Source of the DNA: DATGIQ01 sp035295665
GTDB taxonomy: Bacteria; Planctomycetota; Planctomycetia; Gemmatales; Gemmataceae
Assembly: GCA_035295665.1 (NCBI GenBank)
Contig: DATGIQ010000064.1
Location: forward strand, 1 to 21,470
Length of the DNA: 21,470 nt
Direction: 5' to 3'
Below are positions 1 to 8,075 of the stretch, one piece after another. A model generated the notes under the pieces. That model searched no databases, had not been told where the DNA came from, and saw only the letters and a list, made by a program, of their open reading frames with translations. Numbering within the stretch: position 1 is the stretch's first letter; every line of letters starts with the position of its first letter. The position numbers and the translations under genes were made by a program.

Positions 1-3000
1 ATTTGCGCCGTTGCGGCAACGGCCAGGCCGGCCCGGCCGACGTTCAGCGTTTCCAGAGCGTTGACTTGGCCTCGCCCCTCCAGGCCCAGCACATTCTCGC
101 GCGGCACCCGCACCGCTTGCAGGGCCAGCTCATTCGTGGGCGAACCGAGTTGGCCCATCTTCGCTTCGTCCTTGCCGATCACGAGTCCCTCGGCATGCCG
201 ATCCACGATGAAGCCGGTCACGCCCTCCTCGGTCTTGGCATACAAGCAAAAGACGCCGGCCATGCGACCGTTCGTGATCCACATCTTGGCGCCGGTCAAT
301 TCCCAATAGTCGTACCAGAGCTTACCTTCACGCTCCCGGAGTTGAGCAATGTCGTGAAAATCAACCCGACGTGGACCGTGCTGGTAGTATCGGCTCTTGG
401 CCGGATCATCGGTCTCGTAGTCGTATTCGTCGTGGTGAATCGGTGCCGGCTCTTCGCTGTCGGACCAACGGTAGTACGCCCCGTCCGGGCGAAACATCAA
501 GCGCCGGGCATCCAATAGGTAGCGCGTCTCCCCGCCCGCAGCCGGCACGAACCGAAGCACTCCATCCGGCTCCCGGTCCACGGCCACCGATCGGTGGTGC
601 GCCCGCGTGGCCACGCGGGCGGTGTCGGAGCCGGCCGACGGTTCGGTGAGTGCGAACGCGGAGATTTGCCCGCTGGCGATCCAGCGGAGATACAGATCAC
701 AGGCTTCCACTCGGCGGCCCAGTTCATCGTGCAGACCCGGGGCCCGGCCACAGGCATTTTTCCACTGTTCCAACGCTTCCTTGAGACGGGCTTGCACGGC
801 GCCCAGATCCTCGGTCCACCTGGGGTGCATCAGCTGCTGCCAGGTCTGCTGGAATCGATGGGTCAGGTTGCGGAGAACGGTGCGAGCGAACACGGTTTCT
901 TCCAGGCGATTCTGGAGTGCCGTGACGGCCTGCTCCATCCGCCGGGGATAAGCTGCGTCGACCATCCGCAGGAGTCTCTCGAGCCGGGCCTGGATCTCGC
1001 GCTGCAAGGCGGTGTCGCCGACAAAGGCCCCGAGCTCCTTCTGCGCCTTCGGAAGGTCCTCGTCCCTGGCCAGAAAGATCGGCGTGGTGCCGATGCTTGT
1101 GTTGGCCTGGATGGTGAGCGAGATCCCGACATCCGCCAGACGCTGGGCATTGCTGATCAGCAGGGCGTAGTCGACTTTCCTCCGGCCTTCACCGCCGAGT
1201 TCTCGCGGGATCGGCATGCGGAAGAAGCCATGCCCGCGGCAAAAATCCAGATCCTCCGGATCGGGCCGATGCTGCCGTTCGATGTGGCGCTCGTAGGGAA
1301 GGCCATCCCCGCGGGGCCTGCCGAAGTGGCCCGCGAAGTGCGCACGGTACTCCCGATCGCGCTCCGCCAATTCCGCATCGGTGTCGAGCATCTCCGGTAC
1401 CAGGCGGGGCTGAACCAGGTCGACGGGCTTGAGGAGGAAATCCCCCGAGCGGAACGGACACGCAGCGGCCAGGTACGCTGAGTAGGTCGTGGTCGGAGGT
1501 CCCGCACTGGGATCGACAAGCGGACGGCCGGGGCTGCGCGCGCTGCCTTCCAGGTATTGGCGGACGGTGCTCTCGAACTCTTCCAGCGAGACGGCCGTCC
1601 TCTGCAGCCACACGCGCAAAAGCGCCGCTTCGATCTCCGCATCTCCGAGGTCTGCGCTAGCGCTGGGCCCTCGTTGGGACCCATACTCCAGGTCGCTGTG
1701 GGTTCGCAACAACAGCGCCTTGCCCGCGAGTAAGTGGGCATCCTGCCGAGCGAGCAGCTCCGTGAACTCGGCCACAGCCGCATCATCGCGGATGCGGTTC
1801 TCTCGCGAAGCCGAGCCGACGCCGGCGTTCCATTGCTTGCGGGCGGTTCGCCAGTCGTTGACCAGTCCCCGGATGCGTGACCGCAGCACCCGGATCTCGT
1901 CTAGCTCGCCCTGCAGCGCCTTGCGCTGGGCGACCTGATCAAAGAGCTGGGCTTCGTGCGGCACCACGGCCAGCCTTCGGCCGTCGGGATGCCAGTTTCG
2001 CAGCACGTGTTCGCCATGCTGGAGATAGACCGGAACGTTGGCCGGAGGAAGAAAGCGCCACGCGGCGGCATCGCGGTAGAACTTGGCAAGGATATCGTCT
2101 TCCGAATAGCCGGTGCCGCCGAAGATCTGCCCGGCATTGTACGACAAGCTGCCCGGCGCAGTCCCGAGAGCCTCGGCCGCCAGGGCCTTGACCAGACCGG
2201 CCCGCGCGACAGACGGAGCGGAGTAGTCGGTCGGTGCAAGGAAGTGGTCCAACGTTTCCATCAAGTAGCGGCCCGCGGCCATCTCGGCAATCATCTTCTT
2301 GACCGCCCCAAACTTGCCGATGGTGTCGCGGGCTTCCTCATCATGAAAGAGTCCGGGGAACTGTACTCGGCTGGTGGCGTGGGCGATGGCCCGCCGGCAT
2401 AATTGGTCGGCCATGCCGAACGCGATGGAAGTCAAATCGGCGGCACTCAGGACTTGCCAGACGCGCTGGATTCGATCGGGATCGACGGCCAGGCGAGTGT
2501 CTGGCAACGTAAAGTGGTCCAGGGAAATCCGCGCGATGCCGGCGCCGCGCAAACCGAGCGTGGCCACAGGCTCCAGATGTAACCGGGGGGCATCAGCAGG
2601 CACGACGACCAACAGGTTGCCCAGGAGGAGCAGCAGCGAGCCGGTTTCTCGGGCAGCGACAAAGGGCGCTTCCCCCATCCAGCCAGTGCCCCGCATCTGA
2701 ACAGCATCGACCGCGGCGAAAGAGGCCCACTCCTCGCCGCGGGCCCACCGACCGGCGGCTTGAGCCAGGGCTGGCGACCCGGTGGCCAGCGCTGCCAGAT
2801 CGCGTGCCCACAAATGCGAGGCGACCCGGTACGCCAGAGACGGATCGCGCCGGCCCAATTCGGCAAGGAGGGCTTTTCGCTGCGGCGGGTGCAAGCTCTC
2901 GGAGAAGCCTGTCGGTGCCAGCGACGGGACTTGAGCGATCAGATCGCGCAAGGTGGCGTCCTGAGCCGAGGAGAGCGGTTCGCCGCGGTCGATTCCGCGC

Positions 3001-5816
3001 CAGGCGCTCGGCCCGAATGCTCCATCGAGGCGGGCGTTCCAGTCCGCAAGCATTGCTTCCATCCCGGTCTTCTTGGCCAGGATGCGCTGCCAGAACTGCG
3101 CGGGGTCCTCGTCGCCGCCGGGAGCCTGGACGTACTTGCTCAACAAATCCAGAAGGCACCGCAGGCCTACCACATGGTGTTGCCGCAGTTGCCGGCCGTC
3201 CGCCGCGGCCCATGCAAACCGCTGATCCCAAGTACGCCGGGCCCGTTGTTCCGCCTTGCCGAGCAGGGCATGGGCCAGCTCCAGAAGTTGCTGGTGCGCG
3301 GCCACGACTCCGCTGTACGGACTGTCCGCCAAGGCGCTGCCGCGCAAAATCTCCACCATGCGCAAGGCAAGCTGCTGGGCATACCGGGCGAGCAACTCCA
3401 AGTACTCTGCTCGAGCCCGATCGATCGTGCGCGGCTCGCGCGCGAGGGCCACGTCGAATTCTTCGAGCTTCCGTTCGAGCTTGCCCAGCAGGGCATAGCA
3501 TTCGCTAATCTCACCGGTGTCCTGACCGTTGAGCGCGAGTGCCGGGGCTGCCTGGAGTCGCTCCGCAAGTGGCTGGACCAGAGCGTGCCAGGAATCCTGG
3601 GTATGCGGTAACGCCGGTCGCGTGCGGCCAGCGGCAGTGGCCGCGTCCAGCAGCCGAGTAAGGACGGCGGAGTACACCGGGTAGATGAATCGCTGCTTCC
3701 CATCCCGGCCCCAGTCCACCAGGTCGCTCGTGCGCCAGCACGTTTCGCACTTGATACAATTTTCGAAATTCACGACGACTTGAAGCTGTCCGAGCGGACT
3801 GACGCGCGATTCGTACACGCGGGCTGGGCAAACGTGCCACAACCCGAGCTGGGCAATCTGGTTCTTGTTTGGCAGCGAACGTGGCCATAGGACGTGGATG
3901 TGGGATGTGCCTTTCCGTCCCCCTTCGCCTCCGGGGAGAGTAGCGGTCTGGTAGGAAAGCTGTGCCAGGCGATCATCCCATGCCTGTCCGGCAGAATCTC
4001 GGGCGCGGGCGAGGTTGGTGGCCTCCTGCCTGGCCAGAACATAATGGTGAAGCAACCGACCGCGCGGCTGATTCGGTCGGCGGCGGCGAAACAGATCCAA
4101 GACGCGACCCCAACCGGTCAAGATGAGCCCACTGATCCCGGCCGCCATCACGAGCATCGCCGCCCCGAGGAGGTCCAGCATATTGATCTGACGGAGCAGG
4201 AGCTGGCTTGCCCAGGGAAGCTTGGCGGACAGCGGCGTGCGGTCGTTGGTGTAGACCCGGCGAGCTGCCGACGCCAGGATCGGGGCCAGGCGGTTGAACC
4301 AACGCCGAATGGCGGGGGGCAGCTCGGTCTTCCCCGCGTCGCCGGCTACCTGATAACGGAGGCGAATCGTACCGGCCGGTGGGAGGTTAGGGCGCGGACT
4401 CCGCGCCAGATCGCGCAGGGCGTTGATCGTGCCGTCCAAGAGGAGCCGGCCCAAGGACGGCCGGCTCATTACATCGCGGAGACGGAGTGCCCGTGTCAGA
4501 TGACGGAGGTCGGTCCGGATCTCGCCCCACTGTCCGGGCTCGGCAACTCCCAGGAGCAGGCGGATCCAGTTGGTCCACTGGGTGAGCAGCCAGCGGCGTG
4601 GACGGCTCCAGATATAGGCCGTCCCCAACGCTAAATCGAGATGGCGCTCGAAAAAGTGCTGCGTCCGCCGCACATATCCCGGCCAGCGGCGTAGAAACTC
4701 GACATCGTGCCAGTAATGCGTGTGCTGGAGTGGTTCGAGGTAATGGCGGCGGAGTGCATCCGCAGAGAACCGGCTCCCTTCTGCACGGATCCGGCAGGCA
4801 GCCTGGGTGAGCAGCAGCCCCATCGCCGTGGCCGGACCGGTGAAGTTGGGATAGGGAAAATCGATGCCGATGGCGCTGGCGGCACCGCCGATCGCCAACC
4901 CCTCGTCAATCAGGTTCGGGATATCCTTGGCCCCGCCGCCGCGAATAATCTTGGCTCCGAAGACACCCCGCTTGCCGTTGGCCAACCAGGGCCTCAGGGC
5001 AGGGAGTTTTTCGAACCATTCGATGAGCAGGTTCGGATCGCCGCCGAAGTGTTCCTGGAGGTTGTCGGCCGGAAGCACCAGGCCCACGGACAGGCTCTGG
5101 CGGTTCGTGTACACGAATCCTCCCATGTTCAGCCGCACGCTTCGACCCCGCAAGGTGCCATTGCGCAGCAAGAGCTCATAGGCCACCCCTTCTTCCGGCC
5201 CAACGCCGAACACCTCTTCAATCGCGCCGGGAGGGAGGTCGATGACTTCTTTGATTCCTTGGAGGAACTTGGCGGATTCGCGCTGGTCGGAATAACGCTC
5301 ATATCCCTCGCGTGTCACCAGGTGGGAGGCATCGCCCTCGGCAAGGAACACCAAATGGGCGTACAACGGGCCACGCTGTGTGCAGATGCCGATGACCCGG
5401 CCGTGGTCACGGATCAAGCTTTCGGCTGTCGTGTCGCTCAGCAGCGCGACTCCCAGACGTAGGGCAGCCTGGGCCAGGTGGTGATCGTAAATGGGCCGCA
5501 GGACGGTGTAGCAATGACGGAATGCGTCGGGGTCCCGATAGGTCATCCCTAGCAGGCTGTGGCCGTCACAGAGGAAGGAGCCCCGTTCCACCAACCGGCG
5601 CTCCCACGCCAGCGCCTCCACGCCTTCCGGTCCAAGAATGTCGGGGTGAGCCAGGTTTTCGGCGAAGTAGACGCAGCCCGACCAGTTCTCGGCCCCGGGA
5701 AAGGGGGCTGCTTCGACCACGGCGACTGTGAACCCGGCCCGGGCTAAACCGATGGCTGCCGTCAGCCCAGCGGCGCCGGCACCGACGACCACAACATCAT
5801 AGTTGGCAGCAGCCAT
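1..5816 (-). CDS. Giant fusion: ETF:quinone oxidoreductase (FixC-like) + 4Fe-4S domain + two acyl-CoA dehydrogenase modules (partial, C-terminus outside window)
   Basis: One open frame of at least 1938 codons with no stop. It starts at the ATG at 5816, with GGAG about 8 nt upstream, 3 nt after the fadB-like stop. Domains in order: Rossmann FAD site GAGAAG at residues 12-17 in a FixC/ETF-QO-like domain (about 1-540); a hydrophobic transmembrane stretch (546-570); an ETF-QO-type ferredoxin domain with Cys663 (CPARVYE) and Cys687/690/693 (NCIKCETC), matching the four cluster ligands of mitochondrial ETF-QO; a helical linker (about 715-950); a divergent acyl-CoA dehydrogenase (about 950-1290, FGGTGYSE at 1232-1239, YRDA at 1247-1250); and a second acyl-CoA dehydrogenase (from about 1455, FALTEPSAGSD at 1721-1731, GAKMWITNG at 1842-1850) cut by the window edge. 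Inferred role: the first oxidation of beta-oxidation, with electrons delivered to membrane quinone. The domain calls are firm; direct electron transfer within the chain is inference. Confidence 0.93.
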   Translation of the reverse strand, partial: MAAANYDVVVVGAGAAGLTAAIGLARAGFTVAVVEAAPFPGAENWSGCVYFAENLAHPDILGPEGVEALAWERRLVERGSFLCDGHSLLGMTYRDPDAFRHCYTVLRPIYDHHLAQAALRLGVALLSDTTAESLIRDHGRVIGICTQRGPLYAHLVFLAEGDASHLVTREGYERYSDQRESAKFLQGIKEVIDLPPGAIEEVFGVGPEEGVAYELLLRNGTLRGRSVRLNMGGFVYTNRQSLSVGLVLPADNLQEHFGGDPNLLIEWFEKLPALRPWLANGKRGVFGAKIIRGGGAKDIPNLIDEGLAIGGAASAIGIDFPYPNFTGPATAMGLLLTQAACRIRAEGSRFSADALRRHYLEPLQHTHYWHDVEFLRRWPGYVRRTQHFFERHLDLALGTAYIWSRPRRWLLTQWTNWIRLLLGVAEPGQWGEIRTDLRHLTRALRLRDVMSRPSLGRLLLDGTINALRDLARSPRPNLPPAGTIRLRYQVAGDAGKTELPPAIRRWFNRLAPILASAARRVYTNDRTPLSAKLPWASQLLLRQINMLDLLGAAMLVMAAGISGLILTGWGRVLDLFRRRRPNQPRGRLLHHYVLARQEATNLARARDSAGQAWDDRLAQLSYQTATLPGGEGGRKGTSHIHVLWPRSLPNKNQIAQLGLWHVCPARVYESRVSPLGQLQVVVNFENCIKCETCWRTSDLVDWGRDGKQRFIYPVYSAVLTRLLDAATAAGRTRPALPHTQDSWHALVQPLAERLQAAPALALNGQDTGEISECYALLGKLERKLEEFDVALAREPRTIDRARAEYLELLARYAQQLALRMVEILRGSALADSPYSGVVAAHQQLLELAHALLGKAEQRARRTWDQRFAWAAADGRQLRQHHVVGLRCLLDLLSKYVQAPGGDEDPAQFWQRILAKKTGMEAMLADWNARLDGAFGPSAWRGIDRGEPLSSAQDATLRDLIAQVPSLAPTGFSESLHPPQRKALLAELGRRDPSLAYRVASHLWARDLAALATGSPALAQAAGRWARGEEWASFAAVDAVQMRGTGWMGEAPFVAARETGSLLLLLGNLLVVVPADAPRLHLEPVATLGLRGAGIARISLDHFTLPDTRLAVDPDRIQRVWQVLSAADLTSIAFGMADQLCRRAIAHATSRVQFPGLFHDEEARDTIGKFGAVKKMIAEMAAGRYLMETLDHFLAPTDYSAPSVARAGLVKALAAEALGTAPGSLSYNAGQIFGGTGYSEDDILAKFYRDAAAWRFLPPANVPVYLQHGEHVLRNWHPDGRRLAVVPHEAQLFDQVAQRKALQGELDEIRVLRSRIRGLVNDWRTARKQWNAGVGSASRENRIRDDAAVAEFTELLARQDAHLLAGKALLLRTHSDLEYGSQRGPSASADLGDAEIEAALLRVWLQRTAVSLEEFESTVRQYLEGSARSPGRPLVDPSAGPPTTTYSAYLAAACPFRSGDFLLKPVDLVQPRLVPEMLDTDAELAERDREYRAHFAGHFGRPRGDGLPYERHIERQHRPDPEDLDFCRGHGFFRMPIPRELGGEGRRKVDYALLISNAQRLADVGISLTIQANTSIGTTPIFLARDEDLPKAQKELGAFVGDTALQREIQARLERLLRMVDAAYPRRMEQAVTALQNRLEETVFARTVLRNLTHRFQQTWQQLMHPRWTEDLGAVQARLKEALEQWKNACGRAPGLHDELGRRVEACDLYLRWIASGQISAFALTEPSAGSDTARVATRAHHRSVAVDREPDGVLRFVPAAGGETRYLLDARRLMFRPDGAYYRWSDSEEPAPIHHDEYDYETDDPAKSRYYQHGPRRVDFHDIAQLREREGKLWYDYWELTGAKMWITNGRMAGVFCLYAKTEEGVTGFIVDRHAEGLVIGKDEAKMGQLGSPTNELALQAVRVPRENVLGLEGRGQVNALETLNVGRAGLAVAATAQ

Positions 5817-5819
5817 AGC

Positions 5820-8063
5820 TCATCTCCGACCGGTGACGGCAACCGGGGAACTCTTGGCAACATCACCCCTGCAGAACGCTCCCGCCCCGGCCGCACGGCT
5901 CCGCAATTCCGCAGGCGGCTCGAAGCGCCGACCCAACCGCTGGGCCAATTCGTCCAGCGTGCGCACCACCTTGTCCAGGCCCCGATCATCTGCGTAGTGC
6001 AACGGTCCGCCCCGATGCGGCGCCCAGCCGGTCCCGAGCACCATAGCCAAGTCGATCGTCTCCGCATCCAGGGCCACGCGCTCACCCAAGCATGCGGCTG
6101 CCTCATTCACCATCACCAAGACCATCCGCTCGCGCGCTTCACGCATTTGCACGGCGGCGGGAAGCTTGCTCAAGACCTGCGACCCCGTACTTCCGAGCTC
6201 GGCCGGTAACAAGCTCAAAACTGCCCGGTGCGGCTTTTTTCGCTTGCCCCGATAATGATAAAAGCCGACGCCACTCTTTTGTCCGAGCCAGCCGCGCTGG
6301 CGCATCTCTCCAAACGTTTGGGCCAGCGCCGCCAGACCCGGCTGGTCCGCCATGCGCTCGGCGAAGGTGGGCCAGAGCGCCTGGGCGACGTGATCCACCA
6401 CATCTAACCCGACCTGGTCGAGCAGTTCCAGCGGCCCCATCGGCATACCGAAGCGGCGCATGGTCTGGTCGATGTGCTCCACCCGAACCTGCTGAGCCGC
6501 CAGTAGGACGGCTTCGAAAAGGTACGGCATCAGGATGCGGTTGACGATGAACCCGGGACTATCCCCGGCCTGCACGGGCGTTTTGCCCAACGAAGCCGCC
6601 CATCGGGACAGGTTCGCCGTCGTCTGCTCGCTGGTTTTTGGCGCACGCACCACCTCCACGAGCGGCAGCTTGTGGACTGGGTTGAAGAAATGGAGGCCGG
6701 CCACGCGCTCGGGATGAGCCAATCCTTCTTGAAGCTGGCGGACCAGAAGAGAGGAGGTATTTGTAGCCAAAATGGCCGTTGGCCGCGTGCGCTGCTCCAT
6801 TTGCCGGAACAGACTTTGCTTGAGCGGCAACTCTTCGCTGGCGGCTTCCACGACGAGATCCACATCCCCGAATCCTTCCCACGTCGTAGTCCGACCGATG
6901 GCCGCCAATTTCTGTTGGGCCTCTTCGGAAGATAGCAAGTTACGTTCCGCCGCCTTCTGGAGCAGAGCCGCGATGCGATCGATGCCTGCGGCCAGCGCCG
7001 CTTCATGGATTTCCTGCACGATGATGTCGAACCCGCGCAGCACAGCCAGCTGAGCAATCCCCGCGCCCATGACACCGGCACCGACGATGCCGACACGGCG
7101 GATCGGCGGCGTGGAATCAATGGGCAATCGTTCCGGCAGCTTGCGCGCCTGTTCGTTCTGGAGAAACAATCCAACCAAGTTACGGCACGCCGTTGTCCGC
7201 GCCAGCCGGCCGATGGCTTGACGCTCATACGCTAAGCCGGCTTCCATCCCCCGGTTCACGCCGACTCGTACCGCTTCCAGAGCCTCCACGGGCGCCGGCA
7301 TCTCTTCTGGAACGCGCCGCTTCAGGATCCGCAAGGAACCGCGGAAAAGCAGCGATCGGCCCACCCGATTCGACTCCAGCAGACGTTGCCGCCAGGTGAG
7401 CAGAGGTAAGCGAGTTCTTGGACGCTTGCCGTGCCGGAGGGCCGTGTGTCCCAATCGGCGGAGTTGGGTTGCAAAGTCGGAATCGCTGACGGCCACGGCA
7501 TCGACAAGGCCCCAGCGTAACGCTTCACTGGCTGTCAATCGCTTGCCGCCCAGAATTATTCGCAGGGCGCGCTCCAGACCGACGCGGCGGGGGAGCCGTT
7601 GCGTTCCGCCCCAACCAGGAATGAGTCCCAGCTCGACTTCGGGAAACCCCAGCTGAGTGTTCCGGTCGCCGCGTGCCAGGAGGTAATCGCAAGCCAGGGC
7701 GAACTCGAGTCCGCCGCCCAGACAGGGCCCCTGAATGGCAAGGAGTGTGGGCATGGGAAGGCGAGCCAACTTGCCGAAGATCTGCTGACCGAGTTCTGAG
7801 AGGGCAGAGGCATCGTCGGCATTCTGGATGCTGGCAAAGGCGGCAAGATCGGCGCCGGCGATGGCTTTCGCGGAAGTGGCGCTCCGAATGGCCAGGAGCT
7901 TGACCGACGGCGTGTCGGCCAGGCAATTGAGGGCCGCGTCGACGTCGGCAAAAACGTCCCGGTTAAAGACGTTGACGCTCCGACCGGCGACATCCAGCAC
8001 CAGGACTGCCGATCCCTCCGATTGCTTCTCGATCCGAAGATTTGCCCTCTCGAAGAATGCCAT
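5820..8063 (-). CDS. fadB-like (fadB/fadJ): Multifunctional beta-oxidation protein: enoyl-CoA hydratase / 3-hydroxyacyl-CoA dehydrogenase (alpha subunit type)
   Basis: The 747-residue protein has the FadB/FadJ order and length (E. coli 729/714). The N-terminal crotonase domain (about 10-200) has an oxyanion-hole glycine run and the two catalytic acids, Glu120 in GGGLEFALACD and Glu142 in FPEVELGLIPG. The NAD-binding 3-hydroxyacyl-CoA dehydrogenase domain starts near 320, with GAGVMG at 328-333 and the catalytic His458 in HFFNPVHKLPLVEVV. Two C-terminal dehydrogenase domains follow (SPGFIVNR at 502-509, then VNEAAACLGE). It should hydrate trans-2-enoyl-CoA and oxidise the L-3-hydroxyacyl-CoA to 3-ketoacyl-CoA in the cytoplasm, with the thiolase encoded 12 nt upstream as partner. 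The SD AAGGAG lies 6 nt before the ATG. The stop is 3 nt before the giant gene's ATG, so the two are probably translationally coupled. FadB and FadJ cannot be told apart by eye. Confidence 0.95.
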   Translation of the reverse strand: MAFFERANLRIEKQSEGSAVLVLDVAGRSVNVFNRDVFADVDAALNCLADTPSVKLLAIRSATSAKAIAGADLAAFASIQNADDASALSELGQQIFGKLARLPMPTLLAIQGPCLGGGLEFALACDYLLARGDRNTQLGFPEVELGLIPGWGGTQRLPRRVGLERALRIILGGKRLTASEALRWGLVDAVAVSDSDFATQLRRLGHTALRHGKRPRTRLPLLTWRQRLLESNRVGRSLLFRGSLRILKRRVPEEMPAPVEALEAVRVGVNRGMEAGLAYERQAIGRLARTTACRNLVGLFLQNEQARKLPERLPIDSTPPIRRVGIVGAGVMGAGIAQLAVLRGFDIIVQEIHEAALAAGIDRIAALLQKAAERNLLSSEEAQQKLAAIGRTTTWEGFGDVDLVVEAASEELPLKQSLFRQMEQRTRPTAILATNTSSLLVRQLQEGLAHPERVAGLHFFNPVHKLPLVEVVRAPKTSEQTTANLSRWAASLGKTPVQAGDSPGFIVNRILMPYLFEAVLLAAQQVRVEHIDQTMRRFGMPMGPLELLDQVGLDVVDHVAQALWPTFAERMADQPGLAALAQTFGEMRQRGWLGQKSGVGFYHYRGKRKKPHRAVLSLLPAELGSTGSQVLSKLPAAVQMREARERMVLVMVNEAAACLGERVALDAETIDLAMVLGTGWAPHRGGPLHYADDRGLDKVVRTLDELAQRLGRRFEPPAELRSRAAGAGAFCRGDVAKSSPVAVTGRR

Positions 8064-8075
8064 GCCGACTCCTTT

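Noticed and set aside
594..1481. Plus-strand open frame of 295 codons opposite the giant gene (also 2760-3611, 3894-4634, 4707-5462)
   Set aside because: These are antisense shadows of the giant fusion gene in GC-rich DNA. They resemble no family, have no SD, and the minus-strand frame shows clear domain motifs throughout.
2593..3501. Minus-strand open frames in other phases (302 codons here, and 1157-1786, 3167-3703)
   Set aside because: They are out of frame with the fusion protein, Arg/Pro-rich in composition, and resemble no family. At first they made the region look like broken genes, but the third frame is open from 5816 to the edge.
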